Positions 45,443 to 54,234 of a DNA stretch of 64,000 bases are shown here, one piece after another. The first letter of the stretch is position 1, and every line of letters begins with the position of its first letter. The notes beneath the pieces were generated by a model that made no database searches, was not told the origin of the DNA, and saw nothing but the letters and a program-made list of their open reading frames with translations. Origin of the DNA: an uncultured bacterium (GTDB taxonomy: Bacteria > Patescibacteriota > Gracilibacteria > Absconditabacterales > Absconditicoccaceae); contig CALMFT010000033.1 in assembly GCA_937862565.1 (NCBI GenBank), positions 1 to 64,000 of the forward strand, in the 5' to 3' direction. The position numbers were made by a program, and so were the translations under genes.

Positions 45443-47755
45443 TTAGAAGGTGTAAGTAGGTTTTGAGTTATTATCTTTTTTTGGTGCCCTAAGTCAAGCA
45501 AAAGAGTAAATGAGGTTTGTATCAGGATTGATATTGCGTCTTAGTTCACGTATTTCTTCAGAATTCTCTTTAGAAATATTATGGAAGTATCAAGCAATAA
45601 ACCCAAAGTAGAATCCACATAACATCATTGCGTTTATTATATCATCGTGTCCAGTAACCGCTTCATATTTCACATTCCCAGATGCAGTTTCAAATGATTT
45701 GAAATGTTTCAGTTCTTCAAGAAGCCCAGAAAGCGTATTATAGGCTTGTAACATTTTAAGATCAATCAGTGACTGATTCATATGTACAAGATTTTTCTTA
45801 GCAAACTTCCAACTTCCCCATTTATCCATTTCAGGATGTGATGAACTTCCGCTTCAACCAGTGTACCAAAGTTTATGGTCAATAATAGAACCAAACGATT
45901 CAGCAACTACGTCACCTACCATCGTTCCATCAATAATTACCGATACCTTCCACTTCTTATTGATATACTTCTGCTTTAGATTGAAGATAAACTCCTTTTG
46001 GTAAATAGAGTAGTCACCCTGAATTGCATATTCTTCAACAATAAATAACTGTTTCTTATAAATATATCCAACCACAACTCCACCATAGTCACTTCTTTTA
46101 GCAGGATCGTAACCAATGATAACTTCATCAGGAATAATCTCTCCCATTGGTAAACAGAACAATGACTGCGTAGCAAATACTGAATGTATCTGGGGAAATG
46201 TCGCATAGAGTTCTGCAAAGTAGCGTTGTAAATTTCCTTTAAGTGCAACCTTCATACGTTCCTTAGACGGAGCAGATAAGATATTCTCATCAATATCATC
46301 AATAGTCACACGTTGTGCATATCATTCTGGATCTCATTCCTGTTCATAATGACATAGTAGTTCATAGAACCAATTCTTTGGAGTGTTCCAGTCAATAGTA
46401 GAAATAGCAAACAGCTTAGCGTTTTCATTTTCCACAATCGGAAGGATATTGAAGTACACGTCTTCTTTAATAAACCCAGCTTCATCAATAATAATAAAGT
46501 CAGAACCATTACCACGGGCAGGTTCATAACCTTTACCAGATGCAAAGTCACAAGTAGCAACCGTGACAAGCATACTCTTATTTCATCTCCCTAAATGTTC
46601 ATCTACAAGCTTCAGACGCTTTTCATCTTTACTCCACTTGAACACTTTAAGTATACGGATTCTTTCAGACGCAGTATCAATATAGTCAAGAACTGACTTG
46701 TATTGTTCTTCCTTTGGAGCAATATATAACGCCTTAATTTGTCTACTCTTATTTCTAGCAGACGGATTTCTATACAGTTCTCTCATTATGAGGTAACTCG
46801 ATAACAGAGTTTTTCATCATCTACGTACTCAGGCAATAGTATCCAATCTCTTTTGTGCAAGAAGAAACTTCATCTGCCAAGATTGCGGAGCAAAACCGAG
46901 AACTTTTCTGAGAAGATGAGTATATGCACCATACAATTTATAAGTCGTAGTGCCATCTCCATTGTTTATAATCTCAATCGGTTTAAATTTATCAATCTCA
47001 GTCTTTCTTCCTTTCGGATCAGTCACTATCCAGTTTGATTCTTCCTTTGTAATATTGTATTCAGTCTCCTTAGAGTCAACATTTAAAATCTGTTCACCTC
47101 TCATCGTGATCGTTAAGTCCTGACCAATCTTGTATCTCTGTTCAGTCTTGTTTCCTTGTGAATCAGTATTCACAATCGAGTGACTACGAAACGAAAAGTA
47201 ACCATCACTCACTTCTTTCATTACAAGCATTACATTCGTGTAGCGAAAATCGTCCGTTGAAAGTTCCCATACTGGTGTATGCGTGTTAACACTCATCGTA
47301 TTCTCACCAATCTTAATATCAACAACTCCTGAGAAAGGAATTTCACTCTCAAGAACTTTCTGAAAACAATAGAACGTTCTATTTTCTTTCTTATCAACAA
47401 CCTTCACAACTCTTAAGTAATGAAAAACCTTCTGTAGGAATTGAAAGAACTCATCCGATATAATTCCACCTTTAATAAATGTTCTGATAATCTGATTCGC
47501 TTCGTTCTGACAATCCGTGACAGTAACATTCTCATTATCCATCACTTCCTGTGTAACTACATAGGCTCTTTTCTTCCTAATAGAACCAAATAAAGACACA
47601 TCAATATAGTGTTGTTCACAATATTTACGTGCCGTCAGTTCCCATCTCGAAGCAGAATCTTTGTTGATTACTTGCTTTAATTGTTTTTCCTGACCAAAGT
47701 AGTTCAGGTCTCCTCATTCAATCGTAGGAATGAGTGATGAAATAAAATTAATCAT
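45443..47755 (-). CDS. terL: Terminase large subunit with unusual N-terminal extension
   Basis: 770 residues, versus about 450-600 in most phages. Walker A is A-G-V-R-R-G-G-K-T at residues 308-316, with three glycines from TGA, and Walker B is I-I-I-D-E-A-G with Asp424/Glu425. The RNase H-like nuclease follows: Y-D-P-A-K-R-S-D-Y-G-G (Asp about 550), V-I-I-D-G-T-M-V-G-D and H-D-D-I-I-N-A-M. The ATPase adenine-binding Gln is in P-Q-S-W-Q, about 25 residues before Walker A. The first roughly 250 residues are additional, beta-rich and of unknown role. No small-subunit gene is recognised; an HNH gene precedes it. Confidence 0.9.
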
Positions 47756-47774
47756 TGCGTGCAGTTAAAAATAC

Positions 47775-48242
47775 TTACCATCTATCTCCGCTCGATATGC
47801 GTGAGATTTGTGCTTCTGAAACACCGTACTTTTTAGAAAGTGCAGAGTGTTTAACTCCACTTTTACTCGCTCTTTTGATAGCCTGTACATTACCTGCGTT
47901 CAGTTTAGACTGTGAGTTTTCTTCACCTTCAGGACGATGTTGCCTATTCTTATTCACCTTATCCTGAGTATTACTGGTATTAGTACCAAGTGTTAGATTA
48001 GATGTGTTATCATTTTGTTGGTTATCATCATTATGTTGTACAAATGTTTTCTCATCATTGATATCCATACCAAGATAAGCACTCGCAACAAGTCGGTGGA
48101 CTAGATAAGTCTTACCGTTGATTTCACACTTCTTACCACCAAACTGGGTTTCATTAATGGCAATAGGTTCACCATTCTTGTAAACTTGTCAGGCTCTAGT
48201 GATAGAATATTCGGGAGCAAATGAGAGTTTCTTTCAGTTCAT
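47775..48242 (-). CDS. HNH homing endonuclease with C-terminal helix-turn-helix
   Basis: 155 residues. The N-terminus has Y-S-I-T-R-A-G-Q-V-Y, then K-T-Y-L-V-H-R-L-V-A-S-A-Y-L-G, V-Q-H-N-D-D-N-Q-Q-N-D and N-L-T-L-G-T: the HNH_3 homing nuclease plan, with variant residues. The C-terminal 50 residues (N-A-G-N-V-Q-A-I-K-R-A-S, H-S-A-L-S-K-K-Y-G-V-S-E-A-Q-I-S-R-I) are a resolvase-type HTH. It occupies the place of a small terminase and is the first gene of the leftward unit. The promoter lies only 6 bases upstream of its ATG. Confidence 0.82.
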
Positions 48243-48248
48243 ATCTGC

Positions 48249-48276
48249 ATCTTATCGCTTTAAGTTGATCTGTCAA
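48249..48276 (-). promoter_or_regulatory. Leftward sigma70-like promoter of the virion block
   Basis: On the minus strand TTGACA (48271-48276), 16 bases, and TAAGAT (48249-48254). The -10 box ends 6 bases before the ATG at 48242, so the mRNA would be leaderless. No other promoter is evident for the long virion unit. Confidence 0.7.
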
Positions 48277-48351
48277 AAAATAATTTACGATTGCAACATA
48301 AACCGTGACAGTTGTCAAGGCTATAAGGTGATTTATTGGAAAATATGGGAA

Positions 48352-48546
48352 ATGGCTAGTTTCCACCACCACTACCACCACTGGGTCTACCACCCCCCTA
48401 CACTTACCTCACCACTGTACGTACCTTCTCCCTACGGACCTACACGCACTACTCATAAGAGGTCTATTCAATTTTCTCTAACCAAAGATGCGGACCTAGA
48501 CCCTCAACGATATACAACCTTAGATCCCATCGAAGAGTACACCTAA
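48352..48546 (+). CDS. Possible 64-residue His/Pro-rich protein
   Basis: The frame from ATG 48352 gives a His-, Tyr- and Pro-rich peptide (H-H-H-Y-H-H-W-V-Y-H-P-P, then D-L-D-P-Q-R-Y-T-T-L-D-P-I-E-E-Y). It contains a degenerate copy of the CTCGTATACG element. A 115-residue extension upstream crosses the leftward promoter and is unlikely. Weakly supported, since the region is otherwise non-coding. Confidence 0.3.
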   Translation: MASFHHHYHHWVYHPPTLTSPLYVPSPYGPTRTTHKRSIQFSLTKDADLDPQRYTTLDPIEEYT

Positions 48547-48588
48547 GCCAGATCAAACCGTGACAGTCTAACCGTGACAGACAGAGAA

Positions 48589-48770
48589 GCCGTAATAAGT
48601 TAGCCGTAAATTGTGTACACATTATGTATAGATTATTTGAGACAGTACATTCTGAGACCAGAGAATCCGTAACAAGTATGCCGTAAAATATATGTTACCT
48701 CGTTCGTATACGTTGTGACCAGTAAGACTGTGGCAGACTACAGAGGTGCCGTAATATGGGTGCCGTAAAA
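48589..48770 (+). repeat. Paired CCGTAA repeats at about 80-bp spacing
   Basis: Three units: GCCGTAATAAGTTAGCCGTA (48589), TCCGTAACAAGTATGCCGTA (48666) and GCCGTAATATGGGTGCCGTA (48748). Each has two CCGTAA elements about 15 bases apart, and units recur every 77-82 bases. The second and third units are followed by CTCGTATACG-type elements. The pattern resembles iterons. Confidence 0.65.
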
Positions 48771-48881
48771 TACACACTAATCACATACCTCACTCGTATC
48801 CGTAACAATGTCAATAGACTTATTCAAATATTATGTTCATTACTTCTACTGCTACACTCGATATTGATACTATACACTATT

Positions 48882-49160
48882 AATCTATAGTATTATGGTA
48901 CCGTTTTATTCGTCACGGTTAAATCCTACACTGAATTACTTAATACAATGGAAACATTTTCTCTATATACTACTACTTATTATCTATAGTATCAATTCTA
49001 CTTATATCAGTAATCTATACAAAGGACCTATAATCTGCATAAAGATATATTCCTCACACAAAATAATCTTTGTACAATTTTATCATCAAACAAATATCAT
49101 CTTGATTCGTACAGTTATCAACCCTCAATACAAACTACCTCATAAGCTATAGTATCAATA
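48882..49160 (+). repeat. AT-rich CTATAGTAT repeats
   Basis: CTATAGTATTATGG (near 48885), CTATAGTATCAATTC (near 48992) and CTATAGTATCAATACC (near 49147) recur at uneven spacing in an AT-rich stretch. Such AT-rich repeated tracts are common at unwinding elements of origins, but no function is shown here. Confidence 0.4.
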
Positions 49161-49262
49161 CCCTGTATACCAGTAACGCTTACCTCGTACCTATACGTCT
49201 TACCCAGAGCATCCTGATGCGGATACTTACCTCGCTCGTATACGTCTTACTAAAACCTTACC

Positions 49263-49303
49263 TTTCCTCTACATTATTCTTACACTATATCTCAATTGAG
49301 ATA
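49263..49303 (+). promoter_or_regulatory. Phage motif plus palindrome TATCTCAATTGAGATA
   Basis: TTTCCTCTACATTATTC at 49263-49279, then TTACAC, then the perfect 16-bp palindrome TATCTCAATTGAGATA (49288-49303). The same order and spacing recur at 50798-50838 with a different palindrome. The palindrome could be an operator, or a 5' hairpin of the transcript. The gene at 49326 follows. Confidence 0.6.
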
Positions 49304-49325
49304 ATATTCTTTACCCTTTTCTCCT

Positions 49326-49472
49326 ATGACTATCTACGGAATAGTACCAGTATCTGCTAAGAAAGCAGCCATCTATAACGCATCTTCAAAACCAAAGAAG
49401 ATAGCAACCAAAGTAATCCGCATCGAAGGTACTAACAAATTTAAATCTGTACCTCTAACTCAAGCAGTATAA
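49326..49472 (+). CDS. Small 48-residue basic protein
   Basis: ATG 49326 to TAA 49470-49472. Basic (K-K-A, K-P-K-K-I-A-T-K-V-I-R) with no UGA codon. No family recognised. Its stop overlaps the next ATG (TAATG). It directly follows the promoter motif. Confidence 0.6.
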   Translation: MTIYGIVPVSAKKAAIYNASSKPKKIATKVIRIEGTNKFKSVPLTQAV

Positions 49473-50017
49473 TGAAGTATTTCATCGGCATCCTCGTGTT
49501 CCTTACAATAACGCTACACTATTGTAATAACCAACAGACATCCTCAACATCATCTCAAGCTGAGAGAATGCGAAGCGAAAGCTGAGCCTACTCTCGCACA
49601 CAGTATCCTCACATTGAAGTCAAGATACTAGACTGAGATACATTCGTCTACAACAAAGAACACATACGCCTTGCATCAATCAACGCACCTGAGATTGCAC
49701 ACAGTGGCAAGCCAGCAGACTGCGGTTGATACAGAGCAATGTCACGCCTTGAGTATTACCTCACTCGTATACGTCCAGCATCTATGCTCCGTATCGAACG
49801 CCTCGGTCAAGACAAATACTGACGTACTCTAGCCACAGTCTACATTGATAACGAACCAACATCCGTTAATCAACATATGGTTAGAGATTGATACGCTCAG
49901 TCATACAATCCTTGATTCGGAATCACAGTACCAGACTACAGTGCAGACTATACACAAGCAATCAATCAACAAGCAGGTGTATTAGATATCTGTTCTCTTG
50001 CTAATAAATCTAACTAA
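49472..50017 (+). CDS. Exported SNase/thermonuclease-type nuclease
   Basis: 181 residues. The N-terminus (K-Y-F-I-G-I-L-V-F-L-T-I-T-L) is a signal peptide or lipid-anchor leader. The rest follows the staphylococcal nuclease fold: V-K-I-L-D-G-D-T-F (D-G-D from TGA), I-R-L-A-S-I-N-A-P-E, G-Q-D-K-Y-G-R-T-L-A-T-V and G-Y-A-Q-S-Y-N-P. The conserved Asp, Arg and Glu of the active site are present. It cuts DNA or RNA outside the cytoplasm. A copy of the repeat element lies inside the gene at 49754-49776. Confidence 0.85.
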
Positions 50018-50024
50018 TACCAAT

Positions 50025-50297
50025 ATGAAACCAATACTCTTCATCATCCTAATACTTACCTCACTCGTATACGTATCCGAGTGTGAAGCGGCACGCTGAA
50101 CACAAGTAAGCGTACCTACTACAGAAGCTCACACTATCAATCACGATTGGTGTGATGCTATGTTCTCGGCACTACGATTCGAAGAAGTTCCACCATCAAT
50201 ACATCTTGAATGCAAATCACGCTTCAGGTGGAATATTAACCGTGAGAAATCTTCAATGCGAGCATACTCAAACAAAGTTAACTCATTTAAATACTAA
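50025..50297 (+). CDS. Small exported protein (90 residues)
   Basis: A hydrophobic leader (M-K-P-I-L-F-I-I-L-I-L-T-S-L-V-Y-V-S) ends before C-E-A-A-R. The mature part has Trp and two Cys (D-W-C-D-A, L-E-C-K-S) and a basic tail. No family recognised. Part of the leader is encoded by a copy of the 20-bp repeat element. Confidence 0.55.
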
Positions 50298-50310
50298 GAA
50301 TATTATCCAT

Positions 50311-50478
50311 ATGAGACCAATAGACATATACGATACAAGACATAAGCCTGCCAAATATCTTTGAACAGGCTACTTCGCAAACAGAACAGAAGCCAAGACA
50401 GAATGATCTAACTTCTTCCAAGTTCCAGAGTCTAACATCAAGGCATCAACTGCTCTCCCATTCAAAACCCTTTCTTAA
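50311..50478 (+). CDS. Small 55-residue protein
   Basis: ATG 50311 to TAA 50476-50478, with two TGA codons. Begins M-R-P-I-D-I-Y-D-T-R-H-K-P and contains K-T-E-G-S-N-F-F-Q-V-P-E-S-N, a pattern seen in small phage proteins that modify host processes, but not assignable. Confidence 0.5.
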
Positions 50479-50489
50479 CCCCACCAACA

Positions 50490-50756
50490 ATGAAGACTAC
50501 TAATCTTTTTGCTGACAACACTGTCATCCAACATCTCAAGACCCTTCCTCAAAACCAATGGGGTGAGGAAGAAATACTCCATATGTACACAGAACTTGAA
50601 AGTATCAAGACTGAAATCTCTATCTGTTCAGTAGTACCAACTACTATCGGACACAGAGTACAACTCCAACTGATGTATGCTTGGCTCAACAACCATAGAC
50701 TTACATACGAAGAACACTTGAACAAGATGCTACAGAGACAAGCTCTCTTCGCATAG
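50490..50756 (+). CDS. Unknown 88-residue helical protein
   Basis: Helical, Leu- and Gln-rich (V-I-Q-H-L-K-T-L-P-Q-N-Q-W), with no UGA codon. No family recognised. It is followed immediately by a repeat element (50757). Confidence 0.6.
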   Translation: MKTTNLFADNTVIQHLKTLPQNQWGEEEILHMYTELESIKTEISICSVVPTTIGHRVQLQLMYAWLNNHRLTYEEHLNKMLQRQALFA

Positions 50757-50797
50757 AGTTACCTCACTCGTATACGTACCTGTTACAGACCTAGACC

Positions 50798-50838
50798 TTT
50801 CCTCTACATTTTTTATTACACTTGTATCATTTGATACA
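50798..50838 (+). promoter_or_regulatory. Phage motif plus palindrome TGTATCATTTGATACA
   Basis: TTTCCTCTACATTTTT at 50798, TTACAC, and the palindrome TGTATCA-TT-TGATACA (50823-50838) precede ATG 50863 by 24 bases. Architecture parallels 49263-49303. The gene downstream appears highly expressed by codon bias. Confidence 0.6.
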
Positions 50839-50862
50839 CTATCTTTCTAACCATTATAAGAT

Positions 50863-51270
50863 ATGACTACTACTTCTACAAAGTCTACTAAGGCTTCAGT
50901 TGCTGCTAAATCAGCTTCACTTGTTCCAGCATCATTCGGTTCTAACGGACAATTCATCCGCTACAATCTTAAGCTTGCAACACCAGCACTCAAGAAAGAG
51001 TTCCCTGGTTACGATGAAGTTCGCATCACTGCGTACATCGGAGGACATATGTTCATCCAACCAGGTGCAACAAGAGACGACACAGTTGCTCCAATCGTAA
51101 AGAAATCAGCTGACTCAAAAGTATGGCTTGCTAAACACAACCTTCAAGATATCACTAACAACCACACATTCGGTATCAGCCGACAGATTGTTGGTCAGAA
51201 ATCTAAGAACCCTGCTAAGGCAGCAGAACTCACAGCTGAGTTCAACTCATCTCGTGCTACAATTGGATAG
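50863..51270 (+). CDS. Unknown 135-residue protein with no UGA codons
   Basis: Lys/Ala/Thr-rich N-terminus, then a beta-type middle (F-I-R-Y-N-L-K-L-A-T, V-R-I-T-A-Y-I-G-G-H-M-F-I-Q-P) and helical tail. All glycines use GGN. It has a promoter motif, an operator-like palindrome and a strong terminator of its own, so it is probably abundant. No family recognised; a DNA- or RNA-binding protein is possible. Confidence 0.7.
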   Translation: MTTTSTKSTKASVAAKSASLVPASFGSNGQFIRYNLKLATPALKKEFPGYDEVRITAYIGGHMFIQPGATRDDTVAPIVKKSADSKVWLAKHNLQDITNNHTFGISRQIVGQKSKNPAKAAELTAEFNSSRATIG

Positions 51271-51276
51271 CACACA

Positions 51277-51306
51277 AAACCCCAACCTAAACAGTTGGGG
51301 TTTTTT
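51277..51306 (+). terminator. Intrinsic terminator after 50863 gene
   Basis: CCCCAAC (51280-51286), a 7-base loop, GTTGGGG (51294-51300) and T6. It separates the rightward unit from the leftward gene at 51366; A residues on the far side make it possibly bidirectional. Confidence 0.88.
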
Positions 51307-51365
51307 CTTGTTCATACTACCAGCCTAGGAACTTACCTCACTCGTATACGTATCCGAGTGCAACG

Positions 51366-52757
51366 TTAGTTGGCATCAGTATACGGAATACTACGGAGCA
51401 CATCATAGTGTGCCGTTCGGAAATCTCGTACTGATAGACCGCCTAACAGAGACTCATACGATTCCCAGAACTCCTCACGAGAACTATATCCATTAGCTTC
51501 ATACTGATTCCAATCTGGTTCATCTTCCAAAAAATGTTCAACATAATTAATCATCTCGGAGGCAGAGGCACTGCCAGATTGAAAGTCTCACATACAATAA
51601 TCATACAGATTAATAAGTTGCCAATCAGATAAATCAAAGAATGTCTTCTCAACAGATTGAACTCATACATTTCTAAGAACACAAGGAACTCATTCCATAA
51701 CCTTAACCTTCTTAGGCATACGAGCTGCATTAGCTTTCACATACTTATTATACTTGTCTAGATCCCAACATCTATCACCTGATATTACCCAACCATTAAT
51801 ATAATCAATCAATTCCTCTACATTATCTATATATTCTGAATTCATTTGAACCCACCGACACATAAGCTCTCGTGATACTCTTGGATCTCTTCCATACTTC
51901 TCTTCCCAATCTCTATATCACATATACCCCTTAGAAGCACGACCACTCTTATTTCATTGAGAACAATATTCTTGGTACTGAAAGTCATTTGACCAAGCTA
52001 CCATTACACGGTTAATGAAATCAAATGGTAACTCCCAAGGATAACAAGTGATGCCATAAAATGATCCACGGCTTGATCTAATATTCAAAGCATACTGATC
52101 TCGATCTCATAATGATTCATATCCAAACTTACCTAAGATAACTCTACTTACGGTAGCCCTTCAAAGATCAAGAGCTTTAGCAATATACTCGCTACTATAA
52201 GAACCACAGTTAGCAAGAATAGTATTTATAACTCATAGTGGTAATTTCTTTCTTCATCCAGCATTCTTGAATCATTTAAAATCTTCACAAATCCAATTAG
52301 CAGTATGTAATCTATTACTAGGTACATTATCTACATAAGATATAAATCTTCATTCAACCTTAGCTCAATACCAATATTGTAAAACAATACTACCGTGTGA
52401 TACATAGAATCTCTTCCAAGATCATCTCGCTGTAGGAATAGGCATAACAGGTGGAGTTATATCTCGTAAACTGTTAGTGATAATTCATCCAACTGGACCT
52501 GTAGTAACAAGAGACTCTCGTCTTCGGTTATATTCATCAAGCTTCTTGTCATAAGAAACAAGAGCTAAACTATTATCCATAGCCCAATCGTGCTGAGGAT
52601 CATACAAAGCGTATCGTAAGTATTCCTTACCACTCATCGTAATCTTCTTAGGCACAACTTCTATCCATTCATCCTTAGAAACAGTAAACACATACAGAGT
52701 TCCTTCAACAGTGAGACGATAACTACGATTTCGTAATTCAAATGACTTCATATCCAT
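51366..52757 (-). CDS. Solitary leftward 463-residue protein with HTH-like segment
   Basis: One frame joins residues 1-463 with about 20 TGA codons. The middle has a helix-turn-helix-like segment (S-E-Y-I-A-K-A-L-D-L-G-R-A-T-V-S-R-V-I-L-G). Other parts are Trp- and Asp-rich (Q-H-D-W-A-M-D-N, W-V-I-S-G-D-R-C-W-D) and the C-terminus is acidic. No family is recognised. It is the only leftward gene in the right arm and ends against a repeat element at 51331-51365. It could be a regulator or replication initiator acting on those sites, but this is inference. ATG 52755-52757 is chosen; 52749-52751 is an alternative. Confidence 0.65.
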
Positions 52758-52835
52758 ATTATATAGGGGTTAAGAGATATACAGTATATCCATTTCTTAA
52801 TTTTATGCAAACTTTTCTTATATATCACGTAGACC

Positions 52836-52860
52836 ATTCCTCTACATTATTTATTATATG
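52836..52860 (+). promoter_or_regulatory. Phage motif before 52858 gene
   Basis: ATTCCTCTACATTATTTATT ends at the ATG of the 52858 gene. It lacks the downstream hairpin seen at 14385, 49263 and 50798. If it is a promoter, the mRNA would be leaderless. Confidence 0.5.
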
Positions 52861-53145
52861 AGCTTTACTTCTAACCCATTTTTTATGAGACAATTACTTT
52901 ATGCAATACTCCTATTCATTTGATCCTACATCATATGATTCGTAAGTGGATTCCAGTACCTGAATCAACAGGACCGATACCAGATATGATATGATACCTG
53001 AGACAATGAATGATACTCTCGATGATATGAACAATGAGCGTGTTGAATTGTACGATCAGTAACAGGCAGACTAAATTGTCAGATTAAAGAGATCCAAACA
53101 GCATCAGGAAAAACTATCAGAGCAGCTATTTCTTTACCAGAATAA
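52858..53145 (+). CDS. Membrane-anchored glycine-rich protein (95 residues)
   Basis: One membrane span (residues about 12-32, L-L-Y-A-I-L-L-F-I-G-S-Y-I-I-G-F) with many glycines from TGA, and Q-I-G-Y-D-T-G-D-N-E-G-Y-S-R-G-Y-E-Q-G repeats after it. No family recognised. Confidence 0.6.
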
Positions 53146-53148
53146 TCT

Positions 53149-53541
53149 ATGCCTACTAAAGCACACATAAAAAACAGACAGATACTTGGATATCTTATGC
53201 AACACCTCGAAGACGCACCAGGTTATAGTGTATGGTTAGACCAACACGGTGGATGATTTGAATCAAATATGGCATATCTTGAAGATGTTAAAGATTGCTT
53301 AGATTTAACACCAAAAGAAATGTGGCTATCACACTTAGCAGTACATAAATTTGTTGAAACACATTTACTATCATTAGAAGATATAGACATTGGAGACACA
53401 TCTCAAGTAACAAGAGTAGAAGTAATAGATGAAAATGGAAGACAATACACAAACTACAATTGCTTTACTGTAAATCCGTGCCTTCAAGACAATAGAAAAA
53501 CTTTAAAAATATTCCTAAGCAATAAAACTAATGATAACTAA
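53149..53541 (+). CDS. Unknown 130-residue protein
   Basis: Alpha/beta composition with acidic regions (L-E-D-V-K-D-C-L-D-L-T). No family recognised. Its end overlaps the next gene by 11 bases. Confidence 0.6.
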
Positions 53542-53917
53542 GCCTTGAAAAGCAAATAGACCACGAGGTCTCGAATATGAATGCGAGGAACCAACGCTCG
53601 CTCTTATTCGCTCTGGTGACCCTGATGAAAGAGTATGGGAACACGATGTACTTCGAGATACACTATGATGAAAAGATTACTTCTACATCGCAGTATTCAG
53701 TGAAGCAGTAAATTGTTTCATAGCTTACCCACTTGGATGACATTCAATCGTAAAGAAACACATCTGAGATACTATGGAAGTATATGAGAACATCTTTGAC
53801 TTCTATATTAAATACGAAGAACATCGTAAACAACTCCCTATTCAATGACCATACAAAACATTCATAAAGAACTTAGAATTTTATCTCAATAACGCTGGAT
53901 TCAGCCTTTATCGTTAA
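53531..53917 (+). CDS. Unknown 128-residue protein
   Basis: Basic N-terminus (K-A-N-R-P-R-G), then acidic (E-Y-E-C-E-E-P), Asp/Trp-containing middle (E-R-V-W-E-H-D-V) and aromatic C-terminus. Several TGA codons. No family recognised. Confidence 0.55.
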
Positions 53918-53918
53918 T

Positions 53919-54224
53919 ATGACACCACTATATCAAAAAGCAAAGAAATATGATGAGATGACCAAAGAATATTGGAAAGAATATAAAGCATTTCAGAAAG
54001 AAAAATGAACAGAACTAAGAATAATGCCAAAAGATTTTTCAGTAAAGTTAAAAATGCTTTACGATGCACTACCAGACTTCAATGAACATTTTGAAGAAGA
54101 AATATATGAACCACACGGACTATTCCAAGCAAAAGTATGAGACGTTGAGATTCATATTCTATATGGACACGAAGAAATAAAAGTGATAACACCAGAAGAA
54201 ACATTTGCAACATCTACTCGTTAA
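53919..54224 (+). CDS. Unknown 101-residue protein
   Basis: Helical and charged (Y-D-E-M-T-K-E-Y-W-K-E-Y-K-A-F-Q-K-E-K), then beta-like C-terminus. Follows the previous stop by 1 base (TAATATG). No family recognised. Confidence 0.55.
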
Positions 54225-54234
54225 TAAAACACTT

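Larger units (their letters stand above)
48243..49325. other. Non-coding control region (possible origin/regulatory region)
   Basis: About 1.1 kb between the leftward and rightward blocks. It holds the leftward promoter (48249-48276), CCGTGACAG elements (48303, 48558, 48572, inverted near 48908), paired CCGTAA repeats (48589-48770), copies of the CTCGTATACG element (see 48403-51365), three AT-rich CTATAGTAT blocks (48885, 48990, 49147), a TTTCCTCTACATTAT promoter motif (49263) and a 16-bp palindrome (49288-49303). Two short frames (48352-48546 and 48895-49152) are present; the first may be a gene. Confidence 0.6.
48403..51365 (+). repeat. Dispersed 20-bp element, TTACCTCACTCGTATACGT, nine copies
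   Basis: Copies start at 48403 (degenerate), 48694, 48784, 49178, 49225, 49754, 50055, 50757 and 51331, all in the same orientation. The core CTCGTATACG contains the palindrome CGTATACG. The 50055 and 51331 copies share about 28 identical bases. Some lie between genes, others inside the nuclease gene (49754) and inside the signal-peptide region of the 50025 gene, in different reading frames, so selection acts on the DNA and not the protein. Likely binding sites for a protein, possibly a replication initiator. Confidence 0.75.

Noticed and set aside
48895-49152. 85-residue + strand frame in the control region
   Set aside because: It is AT-rich with Ile/Tyr/Lys-dominated composition typical of random AT-rich DNA, and crosses the CTATAGTAT repeats. 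No start or neighbour context supports it.
51817-51840. Another copy of TTCCTCTACATTAT
   Set aside because: It lies inside the leftward 463-residue gene on the opposite strand to its coding sense and reads as ordinary codons (Asn-Val-Glu-Glu); taken as chance.
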